Part shown: positions 46,316-55,797 of the stretch, in pieces
Layout of the letters: each line of letters opens with the position of its first letter
How positions within the stretch are numbered: the first letter of the stretch is position 1
DNA from: Asaia krungthepensis NRIC 0535
GTDB taxonomy: Bacteria > Pseudomonadota > Alphaproteobacteria > Acetobacterales > Acetobacteraceae
DNA length: 64,000 bases
Reading direction: 5' to 3'
Assembly (NCBI RefSeq): GCF_025995175.1
Contig: NZ_BAPV01000014.1
Coordinates: forward strand, 57,034 to 121,033
The notes under the pieces: generated by a model
What the model was told of the DNA's origin: nothing
The model's database searches: none
The model's input: only the letters and a program-made list of their open reading frames with translations
Program-made: the position numbers and the translations under genes

Positions 46316-46948
46316 TCACCGCCGTGAACGACTTCGGCAGGGAAAAGATGGGCCCATGCGCTTCCACACATCATCATGCGCCAGAGCGGCGTGACACAGG
46401 GCCGCCGCCGCGTGGCCGGCGATGAGCAAGGCAAAAACCCATGCGCCCCATCGATGGGCAGCAGTCAGAATGATCACACCCGTCTCACCGGGGCTGAACG
46501 ACAGGAGAGGCCAGTCGAACAGGCCGAACATGGAAAGAGGCATGTCAGGCCCTGCTGCGCACGCCAGACCATACCCGGTGAGGGGAAGAAGGATCTGCCC
46601 GCTATAAAGCAGCGCATGACCGCCCCGGGCCAGACCTGCAACGAGCCGTGACTGCGAGCGATGCGGATAGGGCAGCCGGTGACCGAGCCGCCATAAGACC
46701 CGCAGCATGGCCAGAATTCCGAGGGTCACACCGAGGGCTCGGTGCACCTGGAATGCGCGATAAGCCTGGGTATCCGTCAATCCCGCATGGGTCATGGAAA
46801 GCCCCAGAGCGATCTGCGCGCCCAGACCCAACGCCATCGACCAATGCAGGAACCGTGTCAAAGGATCGTAACGCGCTGAAGGAGGCGAGACCGTGATGGC
46901 CGCCGATAGCCCGTTGACTGGCACGGATTGCGCTTTATCCCGTTTCAC
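46316..46948 (-). CDS. Cytochrome b561 family protein
   Basis: This 210-residue four-helix membrane protein of the bacterial cytochrome b561 (CybB) type has candidate heme-ligand histidines in RFLHWSMALG, FQVHRALGV, RGGHALLYSGQ and TAAHRWGAWVF. It should oxidise quinol or exchange electrons across the inner membrane. It starts nine bases after the pseudoazurin stop, so both are read from one transcript. The C-terminus (KRMGPSFPCRSRSRR) is basic. Confidence 0.9.
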   Translation of the reverse strand: MKRDKAQSVPVNGLSAAITVSPPSARYDPLTRFLHWSMALGLGAQIALGLSMTHAGLTDTQAYRAFQVHRALGVTLGILAMLRVLWRLGHRLPYPHRSQSRLVAGLARGGHALLYSGQILLPLTGYGLACAAGPDMPLSMFGLFDWPLLSFSPGETGVIILTAAHRWGAWVFALLIAGHAAAALCHAALAHDDVWKRMGPSFPCRSRSRR

Positions 46949-46957
46949 GGCGCATCC

Positions 46958-47434
46958 CTAGTGCCGGTCGAGCGTATCGAAAAGCTGCCGGAAACGAGTC
47001 CCTGCCGCGCCGGGTTGGGCAACAGATTTCGCTTCTTGCTCGTTGACCGGGTTGTCCACCACGACCATCCCGACCATGCCCATCCAGTAATGCGGCAGGC
47101 ATTTATAGCCATAAAGTCCGGGCTTGCTGAATGTCACGCTCAGATCATGCCCCATGGGTCCGGCAAACGGTTCAGCTCCCTGCGGAATCATACCCGGGAG
47201 AGACTGAACATTGTGACCGGGATCGGCCGCTACGAAATGCACCGTGTCACCGCTGTGGATATGCACGATCGCTGGTTCGAAACCCCGACCGCCCGTGGCA
47301 GTGTGGCTCAACATCCTGACCTCGACAGTGGCGGCCTTGGCAGCGTGCGACGTGACGAGGCCCGTACCTCCCAGGAGGGCGACCGTCACAGCAGCACATG
47401 CCATCGCGGCGCGAGGATGACTGGAACGATTCAT
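46958..47434 (-). CDS. Pseudoazurin-type blue copper protein
   Basis: This is a periplasmic one-electron carrier. The 158-residue precursor has a signal peptide (AMACAAVTVALLGGTGLV, cleavage near SHAAKA). The type 1 copper ligands are H74 (PGHNVQS), C112, H115 and M120 (YKCLPHYWMGMVGM). The spacings of 38, 3 and 5 are exactly those of pseudoazurin (H40, C78, H81, M86). There is no nitrite or nitrous oxide reductase in the window, so the partner here is more likely KatG or cytochrome b561. AAGGGAG lies in front of the ATG, right after an intercistronic hairpin. Confidence 0.93.
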   Translation of the reverse strand: MNRSSHPRAAMACAAVTVALLGGTGLVTSHAAKAATVEVRMLSHTATGGRGFEPAIVHIHSGDTVHFVAADPGHNVQSLPGMIPQGAEPFAGPMGHDLSVTFSKPGLYGYKCLPHYWMGMVGMVVVDNPVNEQEAKSVAQPGAAGTRFRQLFDTLDRH

Positions 47435-47450
47435 CGGAAAATCTCCCTTG

Positions 47451-47472
47451 TCTGCCCGTTATGGCGGGCAGA
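47451..47472 (-). terminator. Intercistronic hairpin between katG and pseudoazurin
   Basis: The eight-base arms TCTGCCCG and CGGGCAGA with a six-base loop lie between the katG stop and the ribosome-binding site of the pseudoazurin gene. There is no T run, so it is more likely an mRNA-stabilising or attenuating stem than a full terminator. Confidence 0.45.
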
Positions 47473-47487
47473 TCCGGTTGTCAGACG

Positions 47488-49743
47488 TCAGTTACGACGC
47501 AGGTCGAAACGATCGAGCGTCATGACCTTGGTCCAGGCGCTGGCAAAATCCTTGACGAATTTCGCCTTGGCGTCGTCGGAGGCATAGACTTCCACGACAG
47601 CGCGCAGCTCGGCATTCGCGCCGAAAATCAGATCGACCGAAGACGCCGTCCAGCGCTTTTTGCCTGTGTCGCGATCGAGCCCGTCATACACGCCCTGCTG
47701 CGTGGCCGATTTTTCCCAACGCGTGGACATGTCGAGCAGGTTGACGAAGAAATCATTGCTCAAAACGCCCGGAGACGTGGTCAGCACACCCTGCTCTGAA
47801 TGACCGGCATTGATATCCAGAACGCGCAATCCGCCCAGAAGCACGGTCATTTCCGGCACACTCAGCGAAAGATTGCTGGCACGATCGACGAGCATCTGCG
47901 TGGGTGATTTTTCATCCGGTTCGGCGCGGTAGTAATTACGGAACGCATCCGCGCTCAGCTCCAGCAGGGCAAAGGACTGCTTGTCGGTCTGCTCGGGACC
48001 GGCATCCACCCGCCCTGGGGCGAAGGGCAGGTCCAGCGCAACGCCAGCTTTTTTTGCGGCCTGCTCCACACCCACATTACCGGCCAGCACGATGACATCA
48101 GCCAGGGAGATTTTGCGGCCATGATGGGAACCCCCGTTGAAGTGCTGCTGAACCGCTTCGAGCTTCGGCAGGACGGTTTTCAGCTCATCAGGGTCGTTCA
48201 CAGCCCAGTCACTCTCAGGCGCCAGACGAATACGCGCCCCGTTGGCCCCGCCACGATGATCGGAATCGCGGAAAGATGCTGCGGACGCCCAGGCGGTCTT
48301 GATCATCTCGCGCTCTGTCAGCCCCGATGCCGCGATCGCCTTCTTCAGCTCACGCAGATCGGCGGCATTGACCATGGCCCCCTGAGCCGCAGGGAGCGGG
48401 TCCTGCCACAGGAAGTCGGCGGATGGGACTTCAGACCCGAAATAGCGCGATTTCGGCCCCAGATCGCGATGGGTCAGCTTGAACCAGGCATGGGCGAACG
48501 CATCGGCGAACTGCTCGGGATGTGCGGCCCAGCGCGTGATGATGGCGCGATAGGACGGGTCGGTACGCAGCGCGATATCGGTCGTGAACATCATGAGCGG
48601 ATGCAGCTTGTTCGGATCGCTGGCATCGGGAACGATATTCTCGGCGTCCTTGGGGACCCATTGCGTGGCCCCGGCCGGGCTCTTGGTCTTGACCCATTCA
48701 TGCCCCAGAAGATTATCGAGATATTGCGACGTGAAATGAATCGGATCGGCCGACCATGCGCCCTCGAGCCCGCTGGTAATGGCATCGGTCGCCTTCAGCT
48801 TGCCCTGCACACAATGGTTGGCCCAGCCCATACCCTGCTGCTCTACAGGCGCTGCAGCAGGCGCAACCCCTACGCATTTGGTGGCGGAAGCCGCGCCATG
48901 CGCCTTGCCGAAGGTATGACCGCCCGCGATCAGGGCAACCGTTTCCTCGTCATTCATGGCCATGCGCCCAAAGGCGAGGCGAATCATCTGCGCCGCCGCT
49001 GCCGGGTCAGGCACGCCATTGGGTCCCTCGGGATTCACGTAGATCAGCCCCTTGGTGGTCGAGGCCAGAGGCTTCGGCAGATGGCCACCCGGCTCGACAC
49101 TGGATTTCTTGATCTGTGAATCGACGTTCGAACTCATGAACTGGGTGCCGGGGCCCCAATAGACCAGCTCGCTCTCCCAGTCATCGGCGCGTCCACCGGC
49201 AAAGCCAAGCGTCTTGAAGCCCATGGACTCCAGCGCGACATTGCCGGTCAGCACCATCAGATCGCCCCAGGAAAGGTTGCGACCGTATTTTTTCTTGACC
49301 GGCCAGAGCAGACGGCGCGCCTTGTCCAGACTGGCATTATCAGGCCAGCTGTTCAGCTGCTCGAAACGCTGCTCGGCGCCTTCCTCACCGCCGCGCCCAT
49401 CCATGGCGCGATAAGTGCCGGCCGCGTGCCACGCCATACGCACGAAAAACGGTGCGTAGGTGCCGTAATCGGCCGGCCACCAGGGCTGGGATTGGGTCAG
49501 GGTCTTGCGGATATCGGCTTTGACAGCCTCCAGATCCAGCTTCCGGAAGTCCCTGGTATAGACGAAGTCGGGCCCGTAGGGGTTCGATGCCGCATCATGC
49601 AGGCGCAGTGGCGCCAGGCTTAGCCGTGTGGGCCAGTAGAATTCATTGGGGTTTTCGATACCGTCTGCACGGGCTGCGCTGGGCATTGTGGTCAGGGTCG
49701 TGGTCGCGATCAGCGCCGCCATGCCGAATTTCAGCAATCTCAT
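47488..49743 (-). CDS. katG: Catalase-peroxidase with signal peptide
   Basis: KatG breaks down hydrogen peroxide and also acts as a peroxidase. The 750-residue protein has both KatG halves. The heme site has distal R and H with the adduct Trp in [13 protein letters not shown], the adduct Tyr in [11 protein letters not shown], the adduct Met in [20 protein letters not shown], and the proximal His in [10 protein letters not shown]. Unlike most KatG it starts with a signal peptide ([20 protein letters not shown], then ADGIENP), so it should act in the periplasm. ATG 49743 has GGAG seven bases upstream. It heads a set with pseudoazurin and cytochrome b561. Confidence 0.95.
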   Translation of the reverse strand: MRLLKFGMAALIATTTLTTMPSAARADGIENPNEFYWPTRLSLAPLRLHDAASNPYGPDFVYTRDFRKLDLEAVKADIRKTLTQSQPWWPADYGTYAPFFVRMAWHAAGTYRAMDGRGGEEGAEQRFEQLNSWPDNASLDKARRLLWPVKKKYGRNLSWGDLMVLTGNVALESMGFKTLGFAGGRADDWESELVYWGPGTQFMSSNVDSQIKKSSVEPGGHLPKPLASTTKGLIYVNPEGPNGVPDPAAAAQMIRLAFGRMAMNDEETVALIAGGHTFGKAHGAASATKCVGVAPAAAPVEQQGMGWANHCVQGKLKATDAITSGLEGAWSADPIHFTSQYLDNLLGHEWVKTKSPAGATQWVPKDAENIVPDASDPNKLHPLMMFTTDIALRTDPSYRAIITRWAAHPEQFADAFAHAWFKLTHRDLGPKSRYFGSEVPSADFLWQDPLPAAQGAMVNAADLRELKKAIAASGLTEREMIKTAWASAASFRDSDHRGGANGARIRLAPESDWAVNDPDELKTVLPKLEAVQQHFNGGSHHGRKISLADVIVLAGNVGVEQAAKKAGVALDLPFAPGRVDAGPEQTDKQSFALLELSADAFRNYYRAEPDEKSPTQMLVDRASNLSLSVPEMTVLLGGLRVLDINAGHSEQGVLTTSPGVLSNDFFVNLLDMSTRWEKSATQQGVYDGLDRDTGKKRWTASSVDLIFGANAELRAVVEVYASDDAKAKFVKDFASAWTKVMTLDRFDLRRN

Positions 49744-50041
49744 CTTCGAACTCCAGTACAATCAAGGACGACCACGGTTACCTGGCGGTCGTTACTGCTG
49801 GAATTCTCCTAGGAATTATATACTTATTACTCCAACCGTTTGTCTCTATATCTCTGACAGGCATTACCAAAACTTTCCACCGGAATAGCTGGAACCGCCC
49901 GTTCGGGTTTCATGCATAGGCGCGATAGATCCTTGCTGATTTACCCCCCTAATCGGCGCGTGTCGGGCGTGTCATCCAGACAGCACCACGCCACTGCCCC
50001 CGGGACCAGATCGGCGTTGAAATTCTCTCTGGGAGACAGCC

Positions 50042-51022
50042 ATGCAATATCGCCCCCTTGGCCGGAGCGGTCTGAAAATCAGCCAGATCATTCTGGGCAC
50101 AATGAATTTCGGGTATGTTACCGATGAGACGGAATCATTCTCGATCATGGATCGCGCCCTCGAGAACGGTGTCACCATGATCGACACCGCCGATGTCTAT
50201 GGAGGGCCGCAAAAACCGGATATCGAAAAAGGATATGGACTCTCTGAAGAGATCATCGGGCGATGGCTCGCCCAGGGCGGGCGGCGCGACCAGATCGTGC
50301 TCGCGACAAAACTCTACCAGCCGATGGGATATGGCCCCAATGACCGGCATCTTTCTGCCTATCATATCAGACGGGCCTGCGACGCGAGTCTGAAGCGCCT
50401 GAACACGGACCATATCGATCTGTACCAGATGCATCATATCGACCGGTCGACTCCCTGGGAGGAAATCTGGCAGGCCATGGATGTCCTGATCCAGCAGGGA
50501 AAGATCAGCTATGTCGGCAGCAGCAATTTTGCAGGCTGGCATCTCGCGACGGCACAGGGTTTTGCTGCACAGAGTGGCAGGCTTGGCCTTGTTTCCGAAC
50601 AGAGCCTCTACAACCTGACCAGCCGGGCCATCGAATGCGAGGTTCTTCCCGCTGCCCGTTATCATGGCATTGGCGTCATACCCTGGAGCCCTCTTGGCGG
50701 AGGATTGCTTGGTGGCATACTGAACCACCCTCATGGTGGGAGGCGTGCAGAGATACTCGCCCGCAACGCTTCGCTCAGATCACGCATCGAAGCCTACGAG
50801 ACCTTCTGCAGCGATTTCGGGGAACATCCTGCCGCTATTGCCCTCGCCTGGCTGATGCACCAGCCCGGTGTCACCGCACCGATTGTCGGTCCCCGCATGG
50901 CAGAACAACTGACGCTTCAGCTTCACGCGACATCCATCAGACTGGATCAGGAGGCGCTCACCCGTCTCGACGCGATCTGGCCCGGGCCGGGTGGCGAAGC
51001 TCCGGAGGCCTATGCCTGGTGA
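50042..51022 (+). CDS. Aldo/keto reductase
   Basis: This 326-residue NADPH-dependent TIM-barrel oxidoreductase shows the AKR motifs MIDTADVYGG (Asp and Tyr of the tetrad), IVLATKLYQPMG (Lys), LYQMHHIDRSTPWEEIWQAM (His), and IPWSPLGGGLLGG with APIVGPR near the cofactor site. It looks like the YajO/Tas-like group. The substrate is unknown; such enzymes reduce sugars and small aldehydes in the cytosol. It is divergent from katG. Confidence 0.92.
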   Translation: MQYRPLGRSGLKISQIILGTMNFGYVTDETESFSIMDRALENGVTMIDTADVYGGPQKPDIEKGYGLSEEIIGRWLAQGGRRDQIVLATKLYQPMGYGPNDRHLSAYHIRRACDASLKRLNTDHIDLYQMHHIDRSTPWEEIWQAMDVLIQQGKISYVGSSNFAGWHLATAQGFAAQSGRLGLVSEQSLYNLTSRAIECEVLPAARYHGIGVIPWSPLGGGLLGGILNHPHGGRRAEILARNASLRSRIEAYETFCSDFGEHPAAIALAWLMHQPGVTAPIVGPRMAEQLTLQLHATSIRLDQEALTRLDAIWPGPGGEAPEAYAW

Positions 51023-51067
51023 CAACCCGGTTACGGCCCTGACAGGGCTTGGGTCAGGCTCTGCACA

Positions 51068-51102
51068 ATCATATCCGTCATACCCATCATATCCGTCATA
51101 CC
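51068..51102. repeat. Two exact 17-base direct repeats
   Basis: ATCATATCCGTCATACC occurs at 51068-51084 and again at 51086-51102, an 18-base period, in the gap between the convergent aldo/keto reductase and hemC genes. Only two copies are present and there is no gene in it. Confidence 0.8.
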
Positions 51103-51153
51103 ATGGTACGTGTACGTGGTGCCTAAGCCTGCCCGGCCTTACCGGTTTGGCAA

Positions 51154-52206
51154 TTACCAGCCGGGCTGGCCGATCAGACGCTCGAAAACCGCCCTGGGCG
51201 TATCGCGGCGCAGCTGGGTCGCAAGTTCGGCCCCGAGTGCAGCACCCTCCTCCGGTGCTCCGGAGAGCGAGCGACGCAGCACAAAGCTCCCATCCTCGGA
51301 GGCAATGAGACCATGCAGGGTCAGGCGTCCTCCTGTGATCGCCGCATAACCACCGATCGGTGTTCGACACGAGCCGTCCAGCCCTTCGAGGAGGGCACGC
51401 TCGGCCATTGCTGCATGACGCGTCGCTCGGTCTTCGAGTGCGGGCAGGAGCGCTCTCAACCCGTCATCCGCGCGACGCAACGTGATGCCGATGATCCCTT
51501 GTCCGCAGGCTGGCAGCATGGCTTCGGGCTCGAATACGACATCGGCCCTGTCTCCCAGACCCAGCCGGTTGAGCCCTGCCAGAGCGAGGAAGGTCGCATC
51601 GCATTCTCCGGCCTCCAGCTTGTTCAGGCGCGTCTGGACATTGCCCCGGATCAGGCAGAAACGCAGATCAGGCCTGCGCGCCAGAAGCTGGGCCTGGCGC
51701 CGTATTGAGGCGCATCCGATGATCGCGCCCTTTCGCAGGGCCGAAAGCGGATCATTCCCGGGACGCAGGGCACCCCGGTCCCGCAGAACGAGCGCATCGC
51801 GAGGATCTTCGCGTCGCAACGTGCAGCCCAGCATCAGATCATCCGGCAGGAAGGTTTCCAGATCCTTGAGACTGTGCACGGCAAAATCGATCCTGCCCGC
51901 GCGCAGGGCCTCATGAATCTCCTTCGAGAACAGCCCCTTTCCGCCAATCTCGGCAAGGCGGCGGCTCTGATCCCGGTCACCGCGCGTCGAGATCTCCTGC
52001 GCCTTGATCGATCCGAAAATCTCGAGAAACGGGTAGGCTTCGCCCAGTTGCGCCATGAAGCTGCGCGTCTGAACGAGCGCCAGCGGCGAGCCGCGCGTGC
52101 CAACGCGCAGATCACGCCCGAAAACCGGGTGGGTGAGCAGAGCGGCAGGCAGGGTGGCAGCACTATGCGGATCGAGCGTCAGGGGGCGTGCGGGCGAGAT
52201 CGTCAT
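51154..52206 (-). CDS. hemC: Hydroxymethylbilane synthase (porphobilinogen deaminase)
   Basis: HemC joins four porphobilinogens into hydroxymethylbilane in heme synthesis. The 350-residue protein has the motifs LRVGTRGSPLALVQT, STRGDRD, GGKGLFSKEIHEAL, AVHSLKDL with the catalytic Asp of the family in LKDLET, and the dipyrromethane cofactor cysteine in GLDGSCRTPIGGYA. About 30 extra N-terminal residues precede the domain. ATG 52206 is chosen over a GTG two codons earlier; neither has a clear ribosome-binding site. The gene is monocistronic. Confidence 0.95.
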   Translation of the reverse strand: MTISPARPLTLDPHSAATLPAALLTHPVFGRDLRVGTRGSPLALVQTRSFMAQLGEAYPFLEIFGSIKAQEISTRGDRDQSRRLAEIGGKGLFSKEIHEALRAGRIDFAVHSLKDLETFLPDDLMLGCTLRREDPRDALVLRDRGALRPGNDPLSALRKGAIIGCASIRRQAQLLARRPDLRFCLIRGNVQTRLNKLEAGECDATFLALAGLNRLGLGDRADVVFEPEAMLPACGQGIIGITLRRADDGLRALLPALEDRATRHAAMAERALLEGLDGSCRTPIGGYAAITGGRLTLHGLIASEDGSFVLRRSLSGAPEEGAALGAELATQLRRDTPRAVFERLIGQPGW

Positions 52207-52408
52207 GAACACAGGGCATAGCGATGTCCCTGCACTGGCAATAACTGATTATTCCGCGATCAGTCATCGACACGGCCTATCGGGCGCGTATGTGAACGCC
52301 CGTGTTATCCGATGGCGTTGTTGGACACACTGGCCCTCCCACCGGTTTTGCGTCAAGGACGGCTCCGGTTAGCCCGGTCAGTCGGGCCGCTGGACATATG
52401 CCCACGAG

Positions 52409-53263
52409 TCAGTCACGGGTCTCGGCGAAGGCTTCATGCAAACGGTCATGGCGATTGCTGCGCGCACGATTACGCAATGCTTTTTCGAGATGGATCAGAT
52501 GGTCCCGTGTGATCCTCAGCGCCTCGTCACGATCCCCACGCTCCATAGCCTCGATCAGAGCGGCATGATCATGGCAGGAATGCTGGGCATCCTCATCGGA
52601 CTGATACAGGGCGGCGATCAGAACAGTACGCGCCGTCAGGTTCTCGAGAATCGTTGCGATCACGGAATTCCCGAGGACATCGGCAATATGGACATGAAAA
52701 TGCCCGAGCAGATACGAGCGCCGGGCAAGATCCTGCCCTGCAAGTGCGCTTTGCTGGGCGTGGAGATGACTGCGCAACCGGGCAATCGCCTCAGCATCGA
52801 CCAGCCCATGATCGAGGATCAATCCCGATTCGACGGCCCGGCGCGCCTCGATCACCTCGCGAGCTTCAGCCACACTCGGTTCGATAACGAACCATCCGCG
52901 CCTTGGGGTCACATCGACAAGGCCGCGTGAGCTGAGCCGGATCATCGCCTCACGCACCATGGTGCGCGATACGCCGAAAATCTCGCCCACTTCCTTCTCG
53001 CCGAAGCGCTCACCGGGCGCGATGCGCCCTGAAAGCACGGCACGGATGATCTTTTCCTCGATCACAAGTCCGCTGGCGCGCTCGGGCTCGCTCTTCTCGT
53101 AGGGCCTGTCTTTGGAGGGCCTGTCGACGGACGGCCTGTTTTCGTAGGGCATGTCGAATCTATGCCCTTCTCCCATCGCTTCGGCAAGCACCCGGAAGGG
53201 GGCTGACGATGACGAGACATGCCCGATCTCCCTATCCATGACGGAATCGTCGTGTTCCTTCAT
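52409..53263 (-). CDS. GntR family regulator (FCD subfamily) with repeat-bearing N-terminus
   Basis: This 284-residue regulator has a winged helix at about residues 65-130 (IEEKIIRAVLSGRIAPGERF; VSRTMVREAMIRLSSRGLVD) and an FCD ligand domain with metal-type histidines in GHFHVHIADVLGN and SCHDHAALIEAM. The family is usually about 220-240 residues. The extra N-terminal 60 residues include a five-residue repeat ending in RP (PYENR, PSVDR, PSKDR). A later start (ATG 53149) would remove much of it. It is divergent from the TonB-dependent receptor and probably binds the palindrome at 53286-53307. Confidence 0.9.
   Translation of the reverse strand: MKEHDDSVMDREIGHVSSSSAPFRVLAEAMGEGHRFDMPYENRPSVDRPSKDRPYEKSEPERASGLVIEEKIIRAVLSGRIAPGERFGEKEVGEIFGVSRTMVREAMIRLSSRGLVDVTPRRGWFVIEPSVAEAREVIEARRAVESGLILDHGLVDAEAIARLRSHLHAQQSALAGQDLARRSYLLGHFHVHIADVLGNSVIATILENLTARTVLIAALYQSDEDAQHSCHDHAALIEAMERGDRDEALRITRDHLIHLEKALRNRARSNRHDRLHEAFAETRD
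53102..53161. repeat. Four 15-base tandem units in the GntR gene
   Basis: Units gggcctgtctttgga, gggcctgtcgacgga, cggcctgttttcgta and gggcatgtcgaatct follow one another without gaps. Each encodes five residues, so copy-number change would keep the reading frame. Confidence 0.75.
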
Positions 53264-53285
53264 TCCGATGTTGAATTGATCCGTT

Positions 53286-53307
53286 TTGTATTCTAATTAG
53301 TATACAA
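53286..53307. promoter_or_regulatory. Palindromic operator, likely for the GntR regulator
   Basis: The half-sites TTGTATTCTAA and TTAGTATACAA meet without a spacer and are complementary at ten of eleven positions. The outer TTGTAT and ATACAA match the kind of TTGTATACAA-like sites bound by FCD-type GntR repressors. It lies 23 bases upstream of the regulator start and 54 bases upstream of the receptor start, so it can control both. Confidence 0.75.
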
Positions 53308-53360
53308 GATGATCCCCGGAATGTTGCGTCGCCCCGCCCGAAGACGCCACGGAGCCCAGA

Positions 53361-55742
53361 ATGACTCACCCCTTGACGTCGCGCCCTGCCCGCCTCTTTT
53401 CGTGTCGTGCCGCCCTGCTGGTTACGACAATTGCCGCCTGCCCTCTTTCAGGCGGTTTGACTGCCCTGGCGGCCCCGCTCCCCGCCGCCCAACCGGGATC
53501 CGGTATGTCGGGAGATACCGCTCGCCACGCAGGCGCCATGCATAGAAAAACGGGAAATGCCCAGGCGCACCATCGTACGACTTCCCGTGAGGGCAGCAGT
53601 GAAACCGTGCATGTCTCGGCGCGTCGCGGCGTAACCAGCGCGGGGCAGCACGACGCTCACTCTGAAACCGTGCTTTCGCGGCAGGAGTTGCAGAACCGGA
53701 ACGTTCGGCAATTGACCGATATTGTGCGTGTGGCACCCAACCTGACCATTCAGCCCAGCTTCGGCAGCGCCGCGCTTAATTTTGCGCTGCGCGGTGTCGG
53801 GCTGATGGATTTCACCCAGAACAATACCCCCTCGGTCATGCCCTATGTCGATGGCATCGCCTATCCGGTCAGTATCATGACCACAGGTATCCTGTTCGAT
53901 ATGGATGATGTTTCCGTTGCCCCCGGCGCTTCGGGCTTCACCCATGGCCAGCCCACAACAGGTGGTGAGATCAACTTCCATACCGGAGACCCGACGCAGC
54001 AATTCCACGCTGGGTTGACCGAGGATATTGCCAGTTACGGGCGTAATCGTGTGGAGGGTTTCGTATCGGGGCCGCTCTCGAAAAGCGTCGCCTATCGCAT
54101 CGCGGGTCAGTCGCTCACAGGCGGCGGATTCCAGCATAATGCTCAGGGCACGGGCTACGGGAACAGCAATATCGGTGCGCTGCGTGGCAAGCTGCGCTGG
54201 ACGATAGACGACACGTCACGGCTCGATATCGGCGGCCACTGGACGACCGACCAGTCGGAATCGTCTTCGGGGCATAATCTTTATAATTCCTACGGCGTGC
54301 CGGTCACCAACGACATCTACCAGACCGCCTGGGGCCTCGACCCCCGCTTTGCGAAAATCATCGGGATCAACCCGAACAACACGAAGCCCCGTGAAGACAA
54401 CCTCTTCTGGGGCGCAAATATACGCTACACCAAGGAATTCTCCTGGGCGCGCCTCTGGTCACAGAGCGCCTATGAGATGGTCGATGAGCATGAGCTGACG
54501 AACCAGACCAACTCGGTCAAGTCCTATGGCAACATGTTCCGCAACAACCAGACCAATGTGTTCTCGCAGGAAGTGAAGCTGGAATCGCGTGACCCCAAGG
54601 CACGCTTTCATTGGGAGACAGGCCTTTATTATAGCCGCTCGCGGATGGCGCAGAGCTTCTGGTACGACAGCTCGGACCGGCCTGGAACCACGCCGCTGAA
54701 CGAAACCGCCTATCGTCAGAACCAGCAGAATTTCAATCAATACGTCCAGCTCAGCTATCGCATCCTGCCGAAGTTGACGCTGATCGGCGCGATCAACCAT
54801 GATTCCGATGACCGTCAGATGCTCAATCTGACGAGCACCAACGTCAATCTGAATACCGGGCTGGCCACTTCACAGACCAATTTCGGGAGTGCTGGCGCAC
54901 TCACGAACCAGTTTGGCGGCCGTGTGGGCGCCCAGTACCAGATCACGCCCAACATCATGGGCTATGCCATTTTCTCCAAAGGGTTCAAGCCCGGCGGTTT
55001 CTCGGCCAATATCACCCAGAATGCGAACCAGCTTCGCCCATTCAAGCCTGAATCGGTTCTCACCTATGAGGGCGGTTTCAAATCCATGCTGTTCAACCGA
55101 CGCCTGCGCTTCAACGCAGCGGGCTTCTATTACGATTATCGCGACCAGCAGATTCTCGGCAGTATTCTGGTACCGCCCTATGGTGTGCTGGGCGGTTACG
55201 TGAACGCCCCGCGTTCCTATATCTACGGCGCCGAGTTCGACATGGAGGCGCATCCGTTCCATGGCCTCGTTCTGACGCAGAATTTTGGCTACCAGAATGG
55301 TGTCTTCACGCAGTTCCAGAGCCTGAACCGCAGCGCAACGACCGCGCAATTCGCTTCGACCGGGGTCTGGTCGCCTATCTATACCAACTACAATGGCTAT
55401 AATATGGGGCTGGCAAACCTCACCCTGTCAGGTGCGGCCGTCTATAGCTGGAACGTGTTTGCCGATTATCGCATGAGCTTCGACGTCGATTACAATTATC
55501 GCGGCGCCCAGACACAGCCGCAGCATATCGGCGATGGCGGCATCTATCGTGCGCCCGCCTATTTCCTGCTCAACTCCTTCCTGACCTTCGCCGCGCCCAA
55601 GCAGCACTGGTCGCTCACTGTCTACGGGCAGAATCTGGCCGATCGCCGCTACTGGCTCTCGGGCGGCACGCAGGCCACGTTCTATGGCGTCATTCCCGGC
55701 CTGCCCCGTTTCGTTGGCGCGAAGATCAACGTAACCTATTGA
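53361..55742 (+). CDS. TonB-dependent outer-membrane receptor
   Basis: This is a 793-residue receptor. It has a signal peptide (residues 14-40, FSCRAALLVTTIAACPLSGG), a TonB-box-like ETVHVSARR, a plug domain (LQNRNVRQLTDIVRVAPNLT; FALRGVGLMD; PYVDGIAYP) and a barrel of about 600 residues ending in GAKINVTY with a terminal aromatic. Blocks such as IFSKGFKPGGFSAN and LTYEGGFKSMLFNRRLRFNA are typical of the large family in sphingomonads and acetic acid bacteria that import non-siderophore compounds. It is followed by a symporter and a dehydrogenase, which suggests uptake of an organic acid or related solute. Confidence 0.93.
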   Translation: MTHPLTSRPARLFSCRAALLVTTIAACPLSGGLTALAAPLPAAQPGSGMSGDTARHAGAMHRKTGNAQAHHRTTSREGSSETVHVSARRGVTSAGQHDAHSETVLSRQELQNRNVRQLTDIVRVAPNLTIQPSFGSAALNFALRGVGLMDFTQNNTPSVMPYVDGIAYPVSIMTTGILFDMDDVSVAPGASGFTHGQPTTGGEINFHTGDPTQQFHAGLTEDIASYGRNRVEGFVSGPLSKSVAYRIAGQSLTGGGFQHNAQGTGYGNSNIGALRGKLRWTIDDTSRLDIGGHWTTDQSESSSGHNLYNSYGVPVTNDIYQTAWGLDPRFAKIIGINPNNTKPREDNLFWGANIRYTKEFSWARLWSQSAYEMVDEHELTNQTNSVKSYGNMFRNNQTNVFSQEVKLESRDPKARFHWETGLYYSRSRMAQSFWYDSSDRPGTTPLNETAYRQNQQNFNQYVQLSYRILPKLTLIGAINHDSDDRQMLNLTSTNVNLNTGLATSQTNFGSAGALTNQFGGRVGAQYQITPNIMGYAIFSKGFKPGGFSANITQNANQLRPFKPESVLTYEGGFKSMLFNRRLRFNAAGFYYDYRDQQILGSILVPPYGVLGGYVNAPRSYIYGAEFDMEAHPFHGLVLTQNFGYQNGVFTQFQSLNRSATTAQFASTGVWSPIYTNYNGYNMGLANLTLSGAAVYSWNVFADYRMSFDVDYNYRGAQTQPQHIGDGGIYRAPAYFLLNSFLTFAAPKQHWSLTVYGQNLADRRYWLSGGTQATFYGVIPGLPRFVGAKINVTY

Positions 55743-55747
55743 TCCTC

Positions 55748-55773
55748 CGCCCCGGCCACACCGGGGCGTTTAT
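55748..55773 (+). terminator. Hairpin between receptor and symporter genes
   Basis: The eight-base arms CGCCCCGG and CCGGGGCG with a five-base loop are followed by TTTAT. It starts five bases after the receptor stop. The T run is short, so it may act as an attenuator that lowers downstream expression, or as a 3'-end stabiliser for the receptor mRNA. Confidence 0.55.
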
Positions 55774-55797
55774 CTGTCAAGCTGATGGAGAAACGAT

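Noticed and set aside
51068..51102. The two 17-base repeats as a CRISPR or attachment site
   Set aside because: Only two copies, a one-base spacer, no cas genes and no integrase.
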